Assembly: GCA_018712645.1 (NCBI GenBank)
Contig: DVGO01000053.1
Location: forward strand, 1-53,354
DNA from: Candidatus Faecousia faecavium
GTDB lineage: Bacteria; Bacillota; Clostridia; Oscillospirales; Oscillospiraceae
DNA length: 53,354 nt
Direction of reading: 5' to 3'
In this document: in pieces, positions 16,591 through 24,869 of the stretch
Layout: each line of letters opens with the position of its first letter
How positions within the stretch are numbered: the first letter of the stretch is position 1
Made by a program: the position numbers and the translations under genes
The notes under the pieces: model-generated
Database searches by the model: none
The model's input: the letters and a program-made list of their open reading frames with translations, nothing else
Told to the model about the DNA's origin: nothing

Positions 16591-17614
16591 ACAGCCGGAT
16601 AACGCGTATCAGAAAAACAGAGCAAAAAGCATCTGCTTTCTGCTGATTTTGACGTTGATTTTGCTGTTTGCCATTGTGCTGTCCCTGCGGGCAGGTTCCT
16701 ACAATACCCCCATCGGGGAACTGATTAAGGGAATCTTTGGCCTGTCTCAGGATAAGAAAATCAATCTGGTTGTTCAGAACAACCGCCTGCCCCGGATCTG
16801 CACCGCCATTCTGGCCGGTGCAGGGCTGGGACTGGCTGGGTGCATTTTGCAGGCGATTCTGCGAAATCCCCTGGCTTCCGCTTCTACGCTGGGTGTGTCT
16901 CAGGGTGCAACCTTTGGCGCCGCCTTTGCCATTGTGGCTCTGGGCATGGGCAGCAATATGGGCATCGGCATCCCGCTGTTTTCCTTCCTTGGCTCCATTG
17001 CCGTGGCGGTTCTCATTCTGGGTCTGTCCCGGTTCCGTCGGATTTCTCCGGAAGGCATTGTTCTGGCAGGCGTTGCCATCAGCTCCATGCTCTCCGGCGC
17101 CACTACCCTGATTCAGTATTTTGCCGATGAGGTGGAGCTTGCAACTCTGGTTTTCTGGACCTTCGGCGATCTGGGCAGCACCGGATGGGAGGATATGCGG
17201 CTGATGGCAGTGGTAGTAGCCATTTTGATTGTTTACTGTTTCTTCCACCGCTGGGACTACAACGCCCTACTCAACGGAGAGGAAACCGCCCTGAGCCTGG
17301 GCATCAACGTCAAGCAGCTGACCCTGGTCAATATGGTTTTGTGTTGTCTGACCAGCTCCGTGATTGTTTCCAACATCGGTCTGATCAACTTTATCGGTCT
17401 GGTAGCGCCCCACATTGTACGCATGGTTGTGGGCAACAACCATGTGTATGTCATTCCCGGTTCTGTGCTGGCAGGAGCAACATTGCTGCTGCTCAGTGAC
17501 CTGTTTGCCCGGGTGGCCATTGCCCCGGTGATACTTCCCATCGGCGCCATTACGTCGTTCCTGGGCGGCCCTCTGTTTTTGTACCTTCTGTTCAAAGGAG
17601 GAAAAAACAAATGA
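16559..17614 (+). CDS. FecCD/BtuC-type ABC transporter permease (second system)
   Basis: This 351-residue membrane permease of the FecCD family has about ten hydrophobic spans. Typical motifs are NRLPRICTAILAGAGLGLAG near residue 75, 'QAILRNPLASASTLGVSQGA' near residue 100, and 'INFIGLVAPHIVRM' near residue 285. The ATG at 16559 lies inside the 3' end of the binding-protein gene (32-bp overlap) but has AAGGAGG six bases upstream, so translation is coupled. It shares an ATGA overlap with the ATPase downstream. The permease of the first system (9572-10585) is only moderately similar by eye, so the two are paralogous systems and not a recent duplication. Confidence 0.92.
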   Translation: MNSVPSSLASKQPDNAYQKNRAKSICFLLILTLILLFAIVLSLRAGSYNTPIGELIKGIFGLSQDKKINLVVQNNRLPRICTAILAGAGLGLAGCILQAILRNPLASASTLGVSQGATFGAAFAIVALGMGSNMGIGIPLFSFLGSIAVAVLILGLSRFRRISPEGIVLAGVAISSMLSGATTLIQYFADEVELATLVFWTFGDLGSTGWEDMRLMAVVVAILIVYCFFHRWDYNALLNGEETALSLGINVKQLTLVNMVLCCLTSSVIVSNIGLINFIGLVAPHIVRMVVGNNHVYVIPGSVLAGATLLLLSDLFARVAIAPVILPIGAITSFLGGPLFLYLLFKGGKNK

Positions 17615-18387
17615 TTCAGGCAAACAATATCTGCTACCACTACAAAGGCTGCCCGGATGTGCTGAAGCATGTCAGCTTCGATTTAGAGCCGGGGCAGTTT
17701 CTGGCAATCTTGGGCAATAACGGCGTGGGAAAAAGCACCCTGCTCAAATGCTTTAATAACATTTTAAAGGCGGACAGCGGAGAATTTTTGCTGGATGGGA
17801 AAAACCTTCTGACCATGTCCCACCGGGATATTGCCCGGAGCGTGGCCTTCGTTTCCCAGTCCGTCTCCAATACCCAGATGACGGTTCACGACGTGGTAAT
17901 GCTGGGCCGCCGGCCCTACATGAAGTGGGGATTTACAGAGGAAGATCACGCTATCGTTCATGAAGCTATGGACCGGATGGGTCTGGACGCCCTGCGGGGA
18001 CGATTCCTCAATGAGCTGTCCGGCGGCGAGCGGCAGAAAGTGATGATCGCCAGAGCCTTGGCGCAGCAGCCAAAGGTTATGCTTCTGGACGAGCCTACCA
18101 GTTCTCTGGACATCCGCAACCAATATCAGGTGCTGCAAATCGTCCGGGAACTGTGCCACAAAGACGGCCTGACTGCCATTATTGTAATCCACGACCTATC
18201 TCTGGCACTGCGGTTCTGCGACAAGTTCCTGCTGCTGCGGCAGGGAGAAGTATACCGCTTCGGCGACCACACCATTCTGGACTCCACTGCCTTTCGGGAG
18301 GTCTACGGGGTGGATGCCAGAGTGGCCCAGCTGGAAGGACAGCATGTGGTGCTGGTCAATACGGAGGAAAACGCAGAATGGACTTAA
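17611..18387 (+). CDS. FecE-like ABC transporter ATP-binding protein (second system)
   Basis: This 258-residue importer ATPase has Walker A LGNNGVGKST, signature LSGGERQKV, Walker B VMLLDEPTS and the switch His in VIHDLS. It starts within the permease stop codon (ATGA), with AAAGGAGG eight bases upstream. It overlaps the methyltransferase start by 10 bp. The Asn in the second position of the P-loop (GNNGVGKS) is common in FecE proteins. Confidence 0.93.
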   Translation: MIQANNICYHYKGCPDVLKHVSFDLEPGQFLAILGNNGVGKSTLLKCFNNILKADSGEFLLDGKNLLTMSHRDIARSVAFVSQSVSNTQMTVHDVVMLGRRPYMKWGFTEEDHAIVHEAMDRMGLDALRGRFLNELSGGERQKVMIARALAQQPKVMLLDEPTSSLDIRNQYQVLQIVRELCHKDGLTAIIVIHDLSLALRFCDKFLLLRQGEVYRFGDHTILDSTAFREVYGVDARVAQLEGQHVVLVNTEENAEWT

Positions 18388-19181
18388 AAGCGCTCTGGAA
18401 AACCGAATTTCAGCCGGAAATTCACCGGCAAATGTGGGACAGCGCCGCCCAGGATTATGTAAAAAAGCCCATTCCCACGGTGGAAGAGCATTCCTTCCTG
18501 AAGCTGATGCAGCAACGGGGGGTTCTTCAAAAAGACGCTTCTGTTTTGGACATTGGCTGCGGTGCGGGAACCCTTACCCTGGCGCTGGCCCCCTATGTAA
18601 AGCAGGCCGTTGGCTGCGACATTTCGGAAAAGATGATTGCCGGTGCCAAAGCCCAGGCAGCGGAACTGGGGATGGACAACGCTTCCTTCCACTGCCTGGA
18701 CTGGCACGCAGAATCCTTGGAGCACCTGAACTGGGAGGGAAAATTTGATGTGGTGTTCGCCCATCAGACCCCAGCCATCAGTGACTATGACACCTTTGAC
18801 AAAATGGTGCGCTGTGCCAGAAAAGCCTGCTTCTTCCGGGCAAATACCCGGCGGCACGATGGGGTTTTGTCCCAAGCATTGGCGCAAATCGGCATCCACC
18901 CGGACAGCGCTCAGAAAGATGCCGCCATTCCCTATGCCTTCGCCTATCTGTGGGAGAAGGGGTACGAACCAAATATCCAGTACCATAAAGAGGTCTGGCA
19001 TCCGGTTAAGGCTCTGGACAATCAGATTGCCTGGACCCTCAGCCGGGCAAAACTTTACCGAAACATCACACCGGAAGAACAATCCGTCATTGCCGACTAC
19101 CTGCGCAGTATCGCTGAGGACGGAACCATAACCGAAACCATTACCACCACCATCGTCACCATGGACTGGCTGGTATTTTAG
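18378..19181 (+). CDS. Class I SAM-dependent methyltransferase
   Basis: This 267-residue methyltransferase has motif I VLDIGCGAGTLTLALAPY near residue 56, an acidic strand 2 GCDISEKMI, and a motif III-like strand FDVVFAHQTP. A substrate-specific C-terminal region ends the protein. The start chosen (18378) follows ACGGAGG and overlaps the ATPase gene by 10 bp; the same frame is open for 75 codons upstream but inside the ATPase gene. Co-transcription with a metal-type importer and an FmdE-like protein suggests it modifies a metal ligand, cofactor or chelator. That is an inference; the substrate is unknown. Confidence 0.87.
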   Translation: MDLKALWKTEFQPEIHRQMWDSAAQDYVKKPIPTVEEHSFLKLMQQRGVLQKDASVLDIGCGAGTLTLALAPYVKQAVGCDISEKMIAGAKAQAAELGMDNASFHCLDWHAESLEHLNWEGKFDVVFAHQTPAISDYDTFDKMVRCARKACFFRANTRRHDGVLSQALAQIGIHPDSAQKDAAIPYAFAYLWEKGYEPNIQYHKEVWHPVKALDNQIAWTLSRAKLYRNITPEEQSVIADYLRSIAEDGTITETITTTIVTMDWLVF

Positions 19182-19200
19182 AAAGAATGGAGTGTTATTT

Positions 19201-19734
19201 ATGGACGAAAATAAAATTTTGTGGGAGAAGGCCGCAGCATTTCACGGCCACGTCTGCGGCGGTCTGACCATCGGCTACAAAGCGGCCCTGTATGCCATTG
19301 AACTGCTGGATCTGCATTTTTCTGCCGACGAACAAGTGGTGTGCATTGCGGAAAATGACGCTTGCAGCGTCGACGCCATCCAGGCTATTCTGGGATGCAG
19401 CATTGGCAAGGGCAATCTGCTGTTTCACATGCGGGGAAAGCAGGCTTACTCCTTCTACAACCGCAAAACCGGCAAGTCTGTCCGGCTGGTACTGAAACCC
19501 CGGGATACTGCCATGACCAAGGAAGAATCCTTTGCCTACTACCAGTCCCACCAGCCTCAGGAACTGTTCGATGTGAAGCAGACCACCATCCGGCTGCCGG
19601 AAAAGGCAAAGCTCTTCGACTCCTACGTCTGCGAATGCTGCGGGGAAACCACCGGCGCTAACTGGATTCGTCTGGCGGGCGGAAAGAAACTCTGTCTGGA
19701 CTGCTACGAAAGCTACGACCGATTCCATGTATAA
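19201..19734 (+). CDS. FmdE-like protein with C-terminal zinc ribbon
   Basis: This 177-residue protein resembles the FmdE family, named for its place in archaeal molybdenum formylmethanofuran dehydrogenase operons and of unproven function. The hallmark FHGHVCGGLTIGYKAA is at residues 14-29; its His and Cys are probable metal ligands. Next come 'ENDACSVDAIQ..LGCSIGKGNL' and a C-terminal zinc-ribbon-like pair C-x2-C (CECCG) and C-x2-C (CLDCY). The ATG at 19201 follows GGAG by eight bases; a GTG nine bases earlier overlaps that site. It ends the importer operon and is followed by a strong terminator. A role in handling the imported metal is likely but not shown. Confidence 0.85.
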   Translation: MDENKILWEKAAAFHGHVCGGLTIGYKAALYAIELLDLHFSADEQVVCIAENDACSVDAIQAILGCSIGKGNLLFHMRGKQAYSFYNRKTGKSVRLVLKPRDTAMTKEESFAYYQSHQPQELFDVKQTTIRLPEKAKLFDSYVCECCGETTGANWIRLAGGKKLCLDCYESYDRFHV

Positions 19735-19740
19735 CAAACA

Positions 19741-19778
19741 GCCCTCCGGCGATTGTACGCCGGAGGGCAATTTTTTAT
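19741..19778 (+). terminator. Terminator of the second FecBCD operon
   Basis: An 11-bp perfect stem GCCCTCCGGCG / CGCCGGAGGGC followed by AATTTTTT, 6 bp after the stop codon. Confidence 0.92.
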
Positions 19779-20158
19779 CTGTTTTGGACCGCGGCTTCCC
19801 GGTTGCGGTAAAACACCACGTTCCCCTCTCCATATTTTCCTTCCCGCAGAACATTTCCCTGGGGACTGCGGGCCAGATGCAGCTCTTTCACAGCTTCCGG
19901 CCCCTCTGCTCCCACCAGAAAAACAACCACGCAGTTTCTGCTGAAGGTATACGCACCACTGAACACGCTGCCGTCAGACAGCCCATAGCTGTATTTTTCG
20001 CATTCCAGGATTCCCTCCCGGAACCGGTACAACGTACCGTCACCTGCGCAGTACCAATCTCCCAGATAATTTTCCGGGTCTACTCCCTGCCGCAAAATCA
20101 GAATGGCACTTGCCAACAGCATCAGCAACACAATTCCTACCGTGAACCAGCGTTTCAT
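19775..20158 (-). CDS. Small membrane-anchored protein of unknown function
   Basis: This 127-residue protein is not recognised. It has an N-terminal membrane anchor (residues 4-24, WFTVGIVLLMLLASAILIL), then a short, mostly beta-rich outside domain. That domain has a 'YLGDWYCAGDGTLYRF' opening and a 'GVFSGAYTFSRN'-like hairpin, somewhat like small lipocalin-type or stress-sensing domains, but no family can be named. The ATG at 20158 has GGAGGGG four to five bases upstream. A longer frame exists, but the predicted transcription start near 20182 excludes its earlier ATG codons. Confidence 0.65.
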   Translation of the reverse strand: MKRWFTVGIVLLMLLASAILILRQGVDPENYLGDWYCAGDGTLYRFREGILECEKYSYGLSDGSVFSGAYTFSRNCVVVFLVGAEGPEAVKELHLARSPQGNVLREGKYGEGNVVFYRNREAAVQNR

Positions 20159-20188
20159 GGAACCCCTCCGCTTTCCTCTCATACCCGT

Positions 20189-20218
20189 ATTATATACTAC
20201 GAAATCGTAAAAAAGCAA
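20189..20218 (-). promoter_or_regulatory. Promoter of the small membrane protein gene
   Basis: Minus-strand TTGCTT (20213-20218), 18-bp spacer and perfect TATAAT (20189-20194). Confidence 0.65.
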
Positions 20219-20314
20219 TGTGGCAATACTTAAGATTTATGTAAACTTATCCTTCCAGAAATTGGCGAAAATATCCTAACCTGACGTTCCTCCCTTCTCT
20301 GCATCCAATATCAC

Positions 20315-20330
20315 ATCAAATAATTTTGAT
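20315..20330. promoter_or_regulatory. ArsR operator, copy 1
   Basis: ATCAAATAATTTTGAT is a near-perfect 16-bp palindrome just upstream of the arsR -35 box. It matches copies at 20373 and 20766. Confidence 0.7.
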
Positions 20331-20337
20331 ATGACTA

Positions 20338-20366
20338 TTGACAAATTCGCAATACCTGCGTATACT
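20338..20366 (+). promoter_or_regulatory. Promoter of the arsR-permease-thioredoxin operon
   Basis: Perfect TTGACA (20338-20343), 17-bp spacer and TATACT (20361-20366). It is framed by two operator palindromes. Confidence 0.88.
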
Positions 20367-20372
20367 GATGAC

Positions 20373-20388
20373 ATCAAAAGATTTTGAT
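20373..20388. promoter_or_regulatory. ArsR operator, copy 2
   Basis: ATCAAAAGATTTTGAT covers the expected transcription start of the operon. Its position, 58 bp after copy 1, would block RNA polymerase. Confidence 0.75.
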
Positions 20389-20403
20389 TTGGGGGTGCAC
20401 CAG

Positions 20404-20715
20404 ATGGAGACAGTATATCAGCAGCAAGCTAGGATTTTCAAGGCGTTTTGTGACCCAAACCGTCTGGAAATTTTGGAATTGCTTCGCGGCGGAGAACGCT
20501 GCGCCTGCAAGCTCCAGGATCAGCTGCAGCTTACCCAGTCCGGACTGTCCTACCACATGAAAATATTGTGTGAATCCGGTATGGTGACCAGCCGTCAGGA
20601 GGGAAAATGGACCCACTATTCCCTCAACCCCGCCGGCTGTGATCAGGCACTGACACTGCTGCGGCAAATCACCACGCCGAAAGACGGGCAATGCCCGGAC
20701 TGTCAGCATATCTGA
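20404..20715 (+). CDS. arsR: ArsR/SmtB family metalloregulator
   Basis: This 103-residue winged-helix repressor is of the ArsR/SmtB type. It shows the family start 'RIFKAFCDPNRLEILELL' (residues 10-27), a metal-site Cys pair C33-x-C35 in ERCACKL that matches the As(III)-sensing ELCVCDL helix, and the recognition helix 'LTQSGLSYHMKIL'. The C-terminal C-x2-C (GQCPDC) may add another ligand pair. The ATG at 20404 follows GGGGG; an upstream in-frame ATG would lie in the promoter and operators. Two palindromes flank its promoter and a third precedes the next gene, which is what an autoregulated derepression switch would look like. The inducer, arsenite or an organoarsenical, is inferred from the permease neighbour. 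Confidence 0.9.
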   Translation: METVYQQQARIFKAFCDPNRLEILELLRGGERCACKLQDQLQLTQSGLSYHMKILCESGMVTSRQEGKWTHYSLNPAGCDQALTLLRQITTPKDGQCPDCQHI

Positions 20716-20765
20716 TTGTATGTCCTTCCCCATTCTGCGGAATGGGGGATACCTTTGGAGAAAAC

Positions 20766-20781
20766 ATCAAAATTTTTTGAT
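20766..20781. promoter_or_regulatory. ArsR operator, copy 3
   Basis: ATCAAAATTTTTTGAT lies in the arsR-permease gap, 25 bp before the permease ATG. A CCCCATTC / GAATGGGG hairpin (20734-20752) precedes it, without a T tract. Confidence 0.65.
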
Positions 20782-20805
20782 ATATCGAAGAAACGAGGGT
20801 GAAAT

Positions 20806-21807
20806 ATGTCTGGATGGGATTTTTTTCAGAAGGAAATTCTGGGAATGCAGTGGCTGAACCAGTTGATCGGCCGGATTTTATCCGGTTTTGGTATGGATCT
20901 GGGCAGCCCGGTTACCGGAAGTATCCAGTTTTTCATTTATGACGTAATCAAGATCATGATCCTGCTGGGATGCCTGATTTTGATCATTTCCTACATTCAA
21001 AGCTACTTTCCGCCGGAGAGGACCAAGAAAATTTTGGGCAGGTTCCACGGCATCGGCGCAAACGCATTGGCGGCCTTACTTGGCACGGTGACGCCCTTTT
21101 GCTCCTGCTCCTCTATCCCGCTGTTCATTGGCTTTACCAGTGCAGGGCTTCCGCTGGGGGTGACCTTCTCCTTTTTGATTTCCTCGCCAATGGTGGATCT
21201 TGGGTCGCTGGTACTTCTGATGAGCATTTTCGGATGGAAAGTGGCTGCGGTTTATGTGGTACTGGGTCTTGTGATTGCTGTCATTGGCGGCAGCCTGATC
21301 GAAAAAATGCACCTGGAAGATCAGGTTGAAAGCTACATCCGAAGAGCCAGCGCCATAGATCTGCCTCAGGAGCAGCTGCATGTCCGGGACCGCATCCGCT
21401 ATGCCTGGGAGCAGGTATGCTCCACCGCCAAAAAGGTATTTCCCTATGTACTGGTGGGTGTGGGCATCGGTGCTGTGATCCACAACTGGATTCCTCAGGA
21501 TTTTGTGACCGCTGTGCTCGGCACTGGGAATCCTCTGGGCGTTCTCATCGCAACGGTGGTGGGAATTCCCATGTATGCCGACATTTTTGGCTGCATTCCC
21601 ATTGCAGAAGCCTTGCTCGCCAAAGGCGCCCAGTTGGGTGTGGTTCTGTCTTTTATGATGGGCGTCACCACACTGTCGCTGCCTTCCATGATTATTCTGC
21701 GCAAGGCTGTCAAGCCCAAGCTGTTGGGGATTTTTGTTGCTATCTGCACATTGGGCATCATCATGGTAGGTTACTTCTTCAACGCCATTGCCTATCTTTT
21801 GGTGTAA
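20806..21807 (+). CDS. ArsP/DUF318-type permease
   Basis: This 333-residue polytopic permease is of the ArsP/UPF0718 (PF03773) family; characterised ArsP exports trivalent organoarsenicals. It has two bundles of hydrophobic spans linked by a hydrophilic loop (about residues 165-215). The family Cys motif TPFCSCSSIP holds C99 and C101. A matching second-half motif 'GIPMYADIFGCIPIAEALLAKG' is at about residues 247-268. GAGGGTG lies just upstream of the ATG. It is the second gene of the arsR operon. Other members of the family may have different substrates, so organoarsenical efflux is likely but unproven here. Confidence 0.85.
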   Translation: MSGWDFFQKEILGMQWLNQLIGRILSGFGMDLGSPVTGSIQFFIYDVIKIMILLGCLILIISYIQSYFPPERTKKILGRFHGIGANALAALLGTVTPFCSCSSIPLFIGFTSAGLPLGVTFSFLISSPMVDLGSLVLLMSIFGWKVAAVYVVLGLVIAVIGGSLIEKMHLEDQVESYIRRASAIDLPQEQLHVRDRIRYAWEQVCSTAKKVFPYVLVGVGIGAVIHNWIPQDFVTAVLGTGNPLGVLIATVVGIPMYADIFGCIPIAEALLAKGAQLGVVLSFMMGVTTLSLPSMIILRKAVKPKLLGIFVAICTLGIIMVGYFFNAIAYLLV

Positions 21808-21852
21808 ATCATCAAATTTGCAATAATTTTCATAACTTTAGGAGGAAAACGT

Positions 21853-22209
21853 ATGTCATTGTTTCATTTTGGTAAGAAAAAGGAAGCTTCTCAGCCTTGT
21901 TCCTGCAGCTGCGCCCAGAGCCAGGAAGCTGCAGAAACGGTCTGCGCCTGCAGCGCAAACGGCATCACCAGCGTCAAGGTGCTCGGTTCCGGCTGCAAGT
22001 CCTGCCACGAGCTGTACGAGAACGCCAAGTCTGCCGCAGCCAGTCTGGGCCTTTCTGTAGAAGTGGAGTATGTCACCGATATGGAGAAAGTCATGACCTA
22101 CGGCGCAATGCGCATGCCTGCCCTGGTCATTAACGAAACCGTTGCCGCCATGGGAAAGGTTTTGAAGGCTTCCGAAGTGGAAGCGCTTCTGCGCCAGCAG
22201 ATGAAGTAA
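21853..22209 (+). CDS. Thioredoxin-like small redox protein with Cys-rich N-terminus
   Basis: This 118-residue protein has a compact thioredoxin-like fold of the 'small redox-active disulfide protein' (TM0996-type) class from about residue 38 on. The active site is GSGCKSC (C48, C51) and the cis-Pro equivalent is in MRMPALVI. Unusual is the 37-residue N-terminal tail with five extra cysteines (C16, C18, C20, C31, C33) in C-x-C arrangements, which looks like a soft-metal ligand set. The gene follows the permease by 45 bp with AGGAGG upstream and is the last of the operon. Thioredoxin-like proteins of this class are often encoded beside ArsP-type permeases; the exact reaction is not known. Confidence 0.85.
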   Translation: MSLFHFGKKKEASQPCSCSCAQSQEAAETVCACSANGITSVKVLGSGCKSCHELYENAKSAAASLGLSVEVEYVTDMEKVMTYGAMRMPALVINETVAAMGKVLKASEVEALLRQQMK

Positions 22210-22217
22210 AACGGCGC

Positions 22218-22254
22218 AAAAAACTGCCGCAGGAAGTTCCTGCGGCAGTTTTTA
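22218..22254 (+). terminator. Bidirectional terminator between converging operons
   Basis: A long perfect stem AAAAACTGCCGCAGGAA / TTCCTGCGGCAGTTTTT with a 1-3 nt loop. It serves the arsR operon and also the minus-strand ABC operon ending at 22268. Confidence 0.92.
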
Positions 22255-22267
22255 TTTGTTTGGGAAT

Positions 22268-23788
22268 TTACTTGGGACGGGAATTTGCGGCGGGGTTTAC
22301 TGGCTGCATCATCACAGCGCTCATCCCCTCTGCGCCGGGCTTCCGGCCGCCGCTGGACTTCCAGGCGTGCATTGCCAGAGAAACTGCGATGACACCGTAA
22401 GAGAAGAACATCCGGATATACTCACTGATGGCAGAGTCGCCCACCAGCTTAGTTGCCGCCAGAGGAGCCACCACGAACAAGGTGTGGAACAGGAAAACGC
22501 CAATAATCGCCTGCTTGTTGTTGGCCTTCTGCACATTTGCACCGCCTACCAGGATGGCCGCTACTGCATACAAGCCCACGTTGGACTGCTGCTGCACCGT
22601 ATTGAAGGTACCCAGGTTCTGCAGGAAAATCAACTGCCCCCAGGCGGCCATGACGGTAGAAATGCAGGTGGCAATGATTCGGGTTTTGTCTACATCAAGG
22701 CCTGCAGAAGTTGCAACACTGCGGCTCTGGCCTACTGTGCGCATATTCTGGCCCAGACGGGTGCTGAGAATCCAGTTGTTGAAGAACACAAAGAAGCAAA
22801 TGACTGCGTAGGTCATGGCAGGCAGCCGTACAGAGCGGTACAGCTTGTTGACAGCCGGGATGAAATTGGACACCAGCAAAACCAGAGCCAAAACTGCCAG
22901 ATTCACCAGTTTGCGGAAAGCTCCGCTTCCCTTTTCCGGCCGCTTCCAGGCCAGCATGACTGCGGCATACACCAGCAGGCCAATGCCTCCCAGCATAACC
23001 GCATCCGACATCAGAAGCCGGTTGCCGCCCAGCATGTCATGCAGAATCGGAACGAATCTGGCAACGATGCTCACCAACAGCACCACAACCGAAGCTGCAA
23101 CTTTTCCGGTAACCTGCTTGGCATTGACTTCCCTGCCCATCTTCTTGTCAAAGGAAGACAGCACCAGAGTTGAGAAAATCGAAACCACACTCAGCACAGA
23201 AACGGTGGTCAGGAAGCTGATATCATCCAGGGAGTATTTCAGATTTCCGGTCAGGTCAAAGGCGTTGCGCAGACCGAATCCCCGCTCCAGCAGATTGGGA
23301 TCGTCAAAAGGAATCACGCCGCCGATGATATACAGGACAAACAGCCGGTACAGGCCATCGGCAAAGAAGCCCAGCACCAAGCCGGTAATCATTTCAGAGC
23401 CTTTGGTTTTGTTAAACAGCTTGCCCAACAGCCAGCCGAAGACAACCGCCAGAGGGGTGCAGATCAGCACGCACAGCAGCAGTCCCCCGATGCCGGTAAA
23501 GCCCCAGTGAACTACCCAGAAGATGGACAGCTGCGCAGCAATAGCGCCAACGACGATACCGAAGTTCATGCCCAAACCCGCCAGGCAGGGAATGATCAGC
23601 GCCAGCACCAGACAGGTATTCCGGCCAAAACGGGTAAAGACCTCGGATGCGACATAGGAAGCATTGGTATCGGCAATCAGAATACAGACAATGCTCAGAA
23701 GGACAAACAACAAGATAACTTTGTTGTCAAACACAAACCGTTTGAGGCCGTCCAGAGAGTTTTTCTTGTTCAAAGGTGTGTTACTCAT
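22268..23788 (-). CDS. BMP/nucleoside-type ABC transporter permease (long subunit)
   Basis: This 506-residue membrane protein resembles the BPD_transp_2 permeases of nucleoside (BMP) and CUT2 sugar importers. The core features are 'IIPCLAGLGMNFGIVVGAIAAQL' near residue 70 and 'AAWGQLIFLQNLGTFNT...VGLYAVAAILVGGANVQKA' near residue 425. It is longer than usual: about 150 extra residues with more hydrophobic spans lie in the middle (residues about 185-330). The ATG at 23788 follows AAAGGAGG and overlaps the preceding permease gene by 8 bp. It is the last gene of the operon. Confidence 0.87.
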   Translation of the reverse strand: MSNTPLNKKNSLDGLKRFVFDNKVILLFVLLSIVCILIADTNASYVASEVFTRFGRNTCLVLALIIPCLAGLGMNFGIVVGAIAAQLSIFWVVHWGFTGIGGLLLCVLICTPLAVVFGWLLGKLFNKTKGSEMITGLVLGFFADGLYRLFVLYIIGGVIPFDDPNLLERGFGLRNAFDLTGNLKYSLDDISFLTTVSVLSVVSIFSTLVLSSFDKKMGREVNAKQVTGKVAASVVVLLVSIVARFVPILHDMLGGNRLLMSDAVMLGGIGLLVYAAVMLAWKRPEKGSGAFRKLVNLAVLALVLLVSNFIPAVNKLYRSVRLPAMTYAVICFFVFFNNWILSTRLGQNMRTVGQSRSVATSAGLDVDKTRIIATCISTVMAAWGQLIFLQNLGTFNTVQQQSNVGLYAVAAILVGGANVQKANNKQAIIGVFLFHTLFVVAPLAATKLVGDSAISEYIRMFFSYGVIAVSLAMHAWKSSGGRKPGAEGMSAVMMQPVNPAANSRPK

Positions 23789-24869
23789 TGGAAGAACCTC
23801 CTTTCGCTTTTGCCAGGGCGTACAGGATAACGCCGTTCTGGATGATCTGGCGCATGGTATCGGAAATATCCGTACCTGCCAACAACTCATTGGAAACCGG
23901 GGGCGTGAAAATGACCAGGCCCTGATACAGGAACGTACCGATAATCACATGGGTGATGGTTGCCTTGGTGGTGGTTGCACCGCCGATGAGAACGGAAGCA
24001 ACGCACAGGAAGCCCATGGCAAGCGGAGCCGCATATGCCTGGAGATAGCCGAAGCCCTGGGTGTAGACAACAATGCCCATGGCACCCAGCACGGTAGACA
24101 GGGTGATGCCTTTGATGCGCATCTTATCCACATCGATGCCGCTGGCTTTGGCAAAGGTGGGATTGGCACCGGCAGCGGTGATGGCGATGCCGGTCTTGGA
24201 GCGGAAGTAGAAATGCACCACCAGGCACACCAGCAGCACGCACAGGATAATGCCAGTGGGGATGTACACCGGGCCCAGGTTGAAGCCCAGGAAGTCATTC
24301 AGAAGATAAGCAAAGCTGGACTCCAGGGAAACCGGGTTACGCACACCGGCGCCGCCCAAGGGCCAGATGATTTCGCCGCTGCTGAACGGCGCCCGGAACC
24401 AGACGATACACATCAGGTAAATGACGGAATAGCCAACATAGGTGGTAACGGTCATCTCACTGCCTTTGACCATGTTCAGCAGCTTGCCATAGCCGATACC
24501 CACAAGCCAGGCCACCGCAATGGAAACGACAATGGCAAACAGCATGGCCATCCAGGGGCCTGCACCGGGCATTGCCGCGTTGACCCGGGGAGCAATGTTA
24601 AACTCAATGGCCAGCAGCGTACCCAGCAGGCCGCAGACAATACCCAGGCTGACGCCAAAGTTGGGGCCAATGCCGCACTTAATGGACGGAACCATGGCCA
24701 GCACCAGAATTCCCCACATGCCCCAATATTTCAGCGTGGAAGAGAAGTAGGAGGCTACGTCAATGCCATTGAAGTAAGCAGTCAGAACAATCGCCGCAAA
24801 GAACAAAAACACGATCAGTCTGGGCCAGCCAATGGCATCCATGGTCTTTTTCAGTTTTTCCTTAGTCAT
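23781..24869 (-). CDS. BMP/nucleoside-type ABC transporter permease (short subunit)
   Basis: This 362-residue permease pairs with the longer one. The family core is visible: 'VPSIKCGIGPNFGVSLGIVCGLLGTLLAIE' (about 60-90), 'AVAWLVGIGYGKLLNMVKGSEM' (about 120-141), and 'LQAYAAPLAMGFLCVASVLIGGATT' near residue 290. The last carries the G-G-A-T loop that contacts the ATPase in this class. The ATG at 24869 follows GGAGGGAGGG and overlaps the ATPase gene by 8 bp, so translation is coupled. Confidence 0.88.
   Translation of the reverse strand: MTKEKLKKTMDAIGWPRLIVFLFFAAIVLTAYFNGIDVASYFSSTLKYWGMWGILVLAMVPSIKCGIGPNFGVSLGIVCGLLGTLLAIEFNIAPRVNAAMPGAGPWMAMLFAIVVSIAVAWLVGIGYGKLLNMVKGSEMTVTTYVGYSVIYLMCIVWFRAPFSSGEIIWPLGGAGVRNPVSLESSFAYLLNDFLGFNLGPVYIPTGIILCVLLVCLVVHFYFRSKTGIAITAAGANPTFAKASGIDVDKMRIKGITLSTVLGAMGIVVYTQGFGYLQAYAAPLAMGFLCVASVLIGGATTTKATITHVIIGTFLYQGLVIFTPPVSNELLAGTDISDTMRQIIQNGVILYALAKAKGGSSNE

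Noticed and set aside
20734..20752. Hairpin in the arsR-permease gap as a terminator
   Set aside because: The stem is good but no T run follows, so termination is unlikely.
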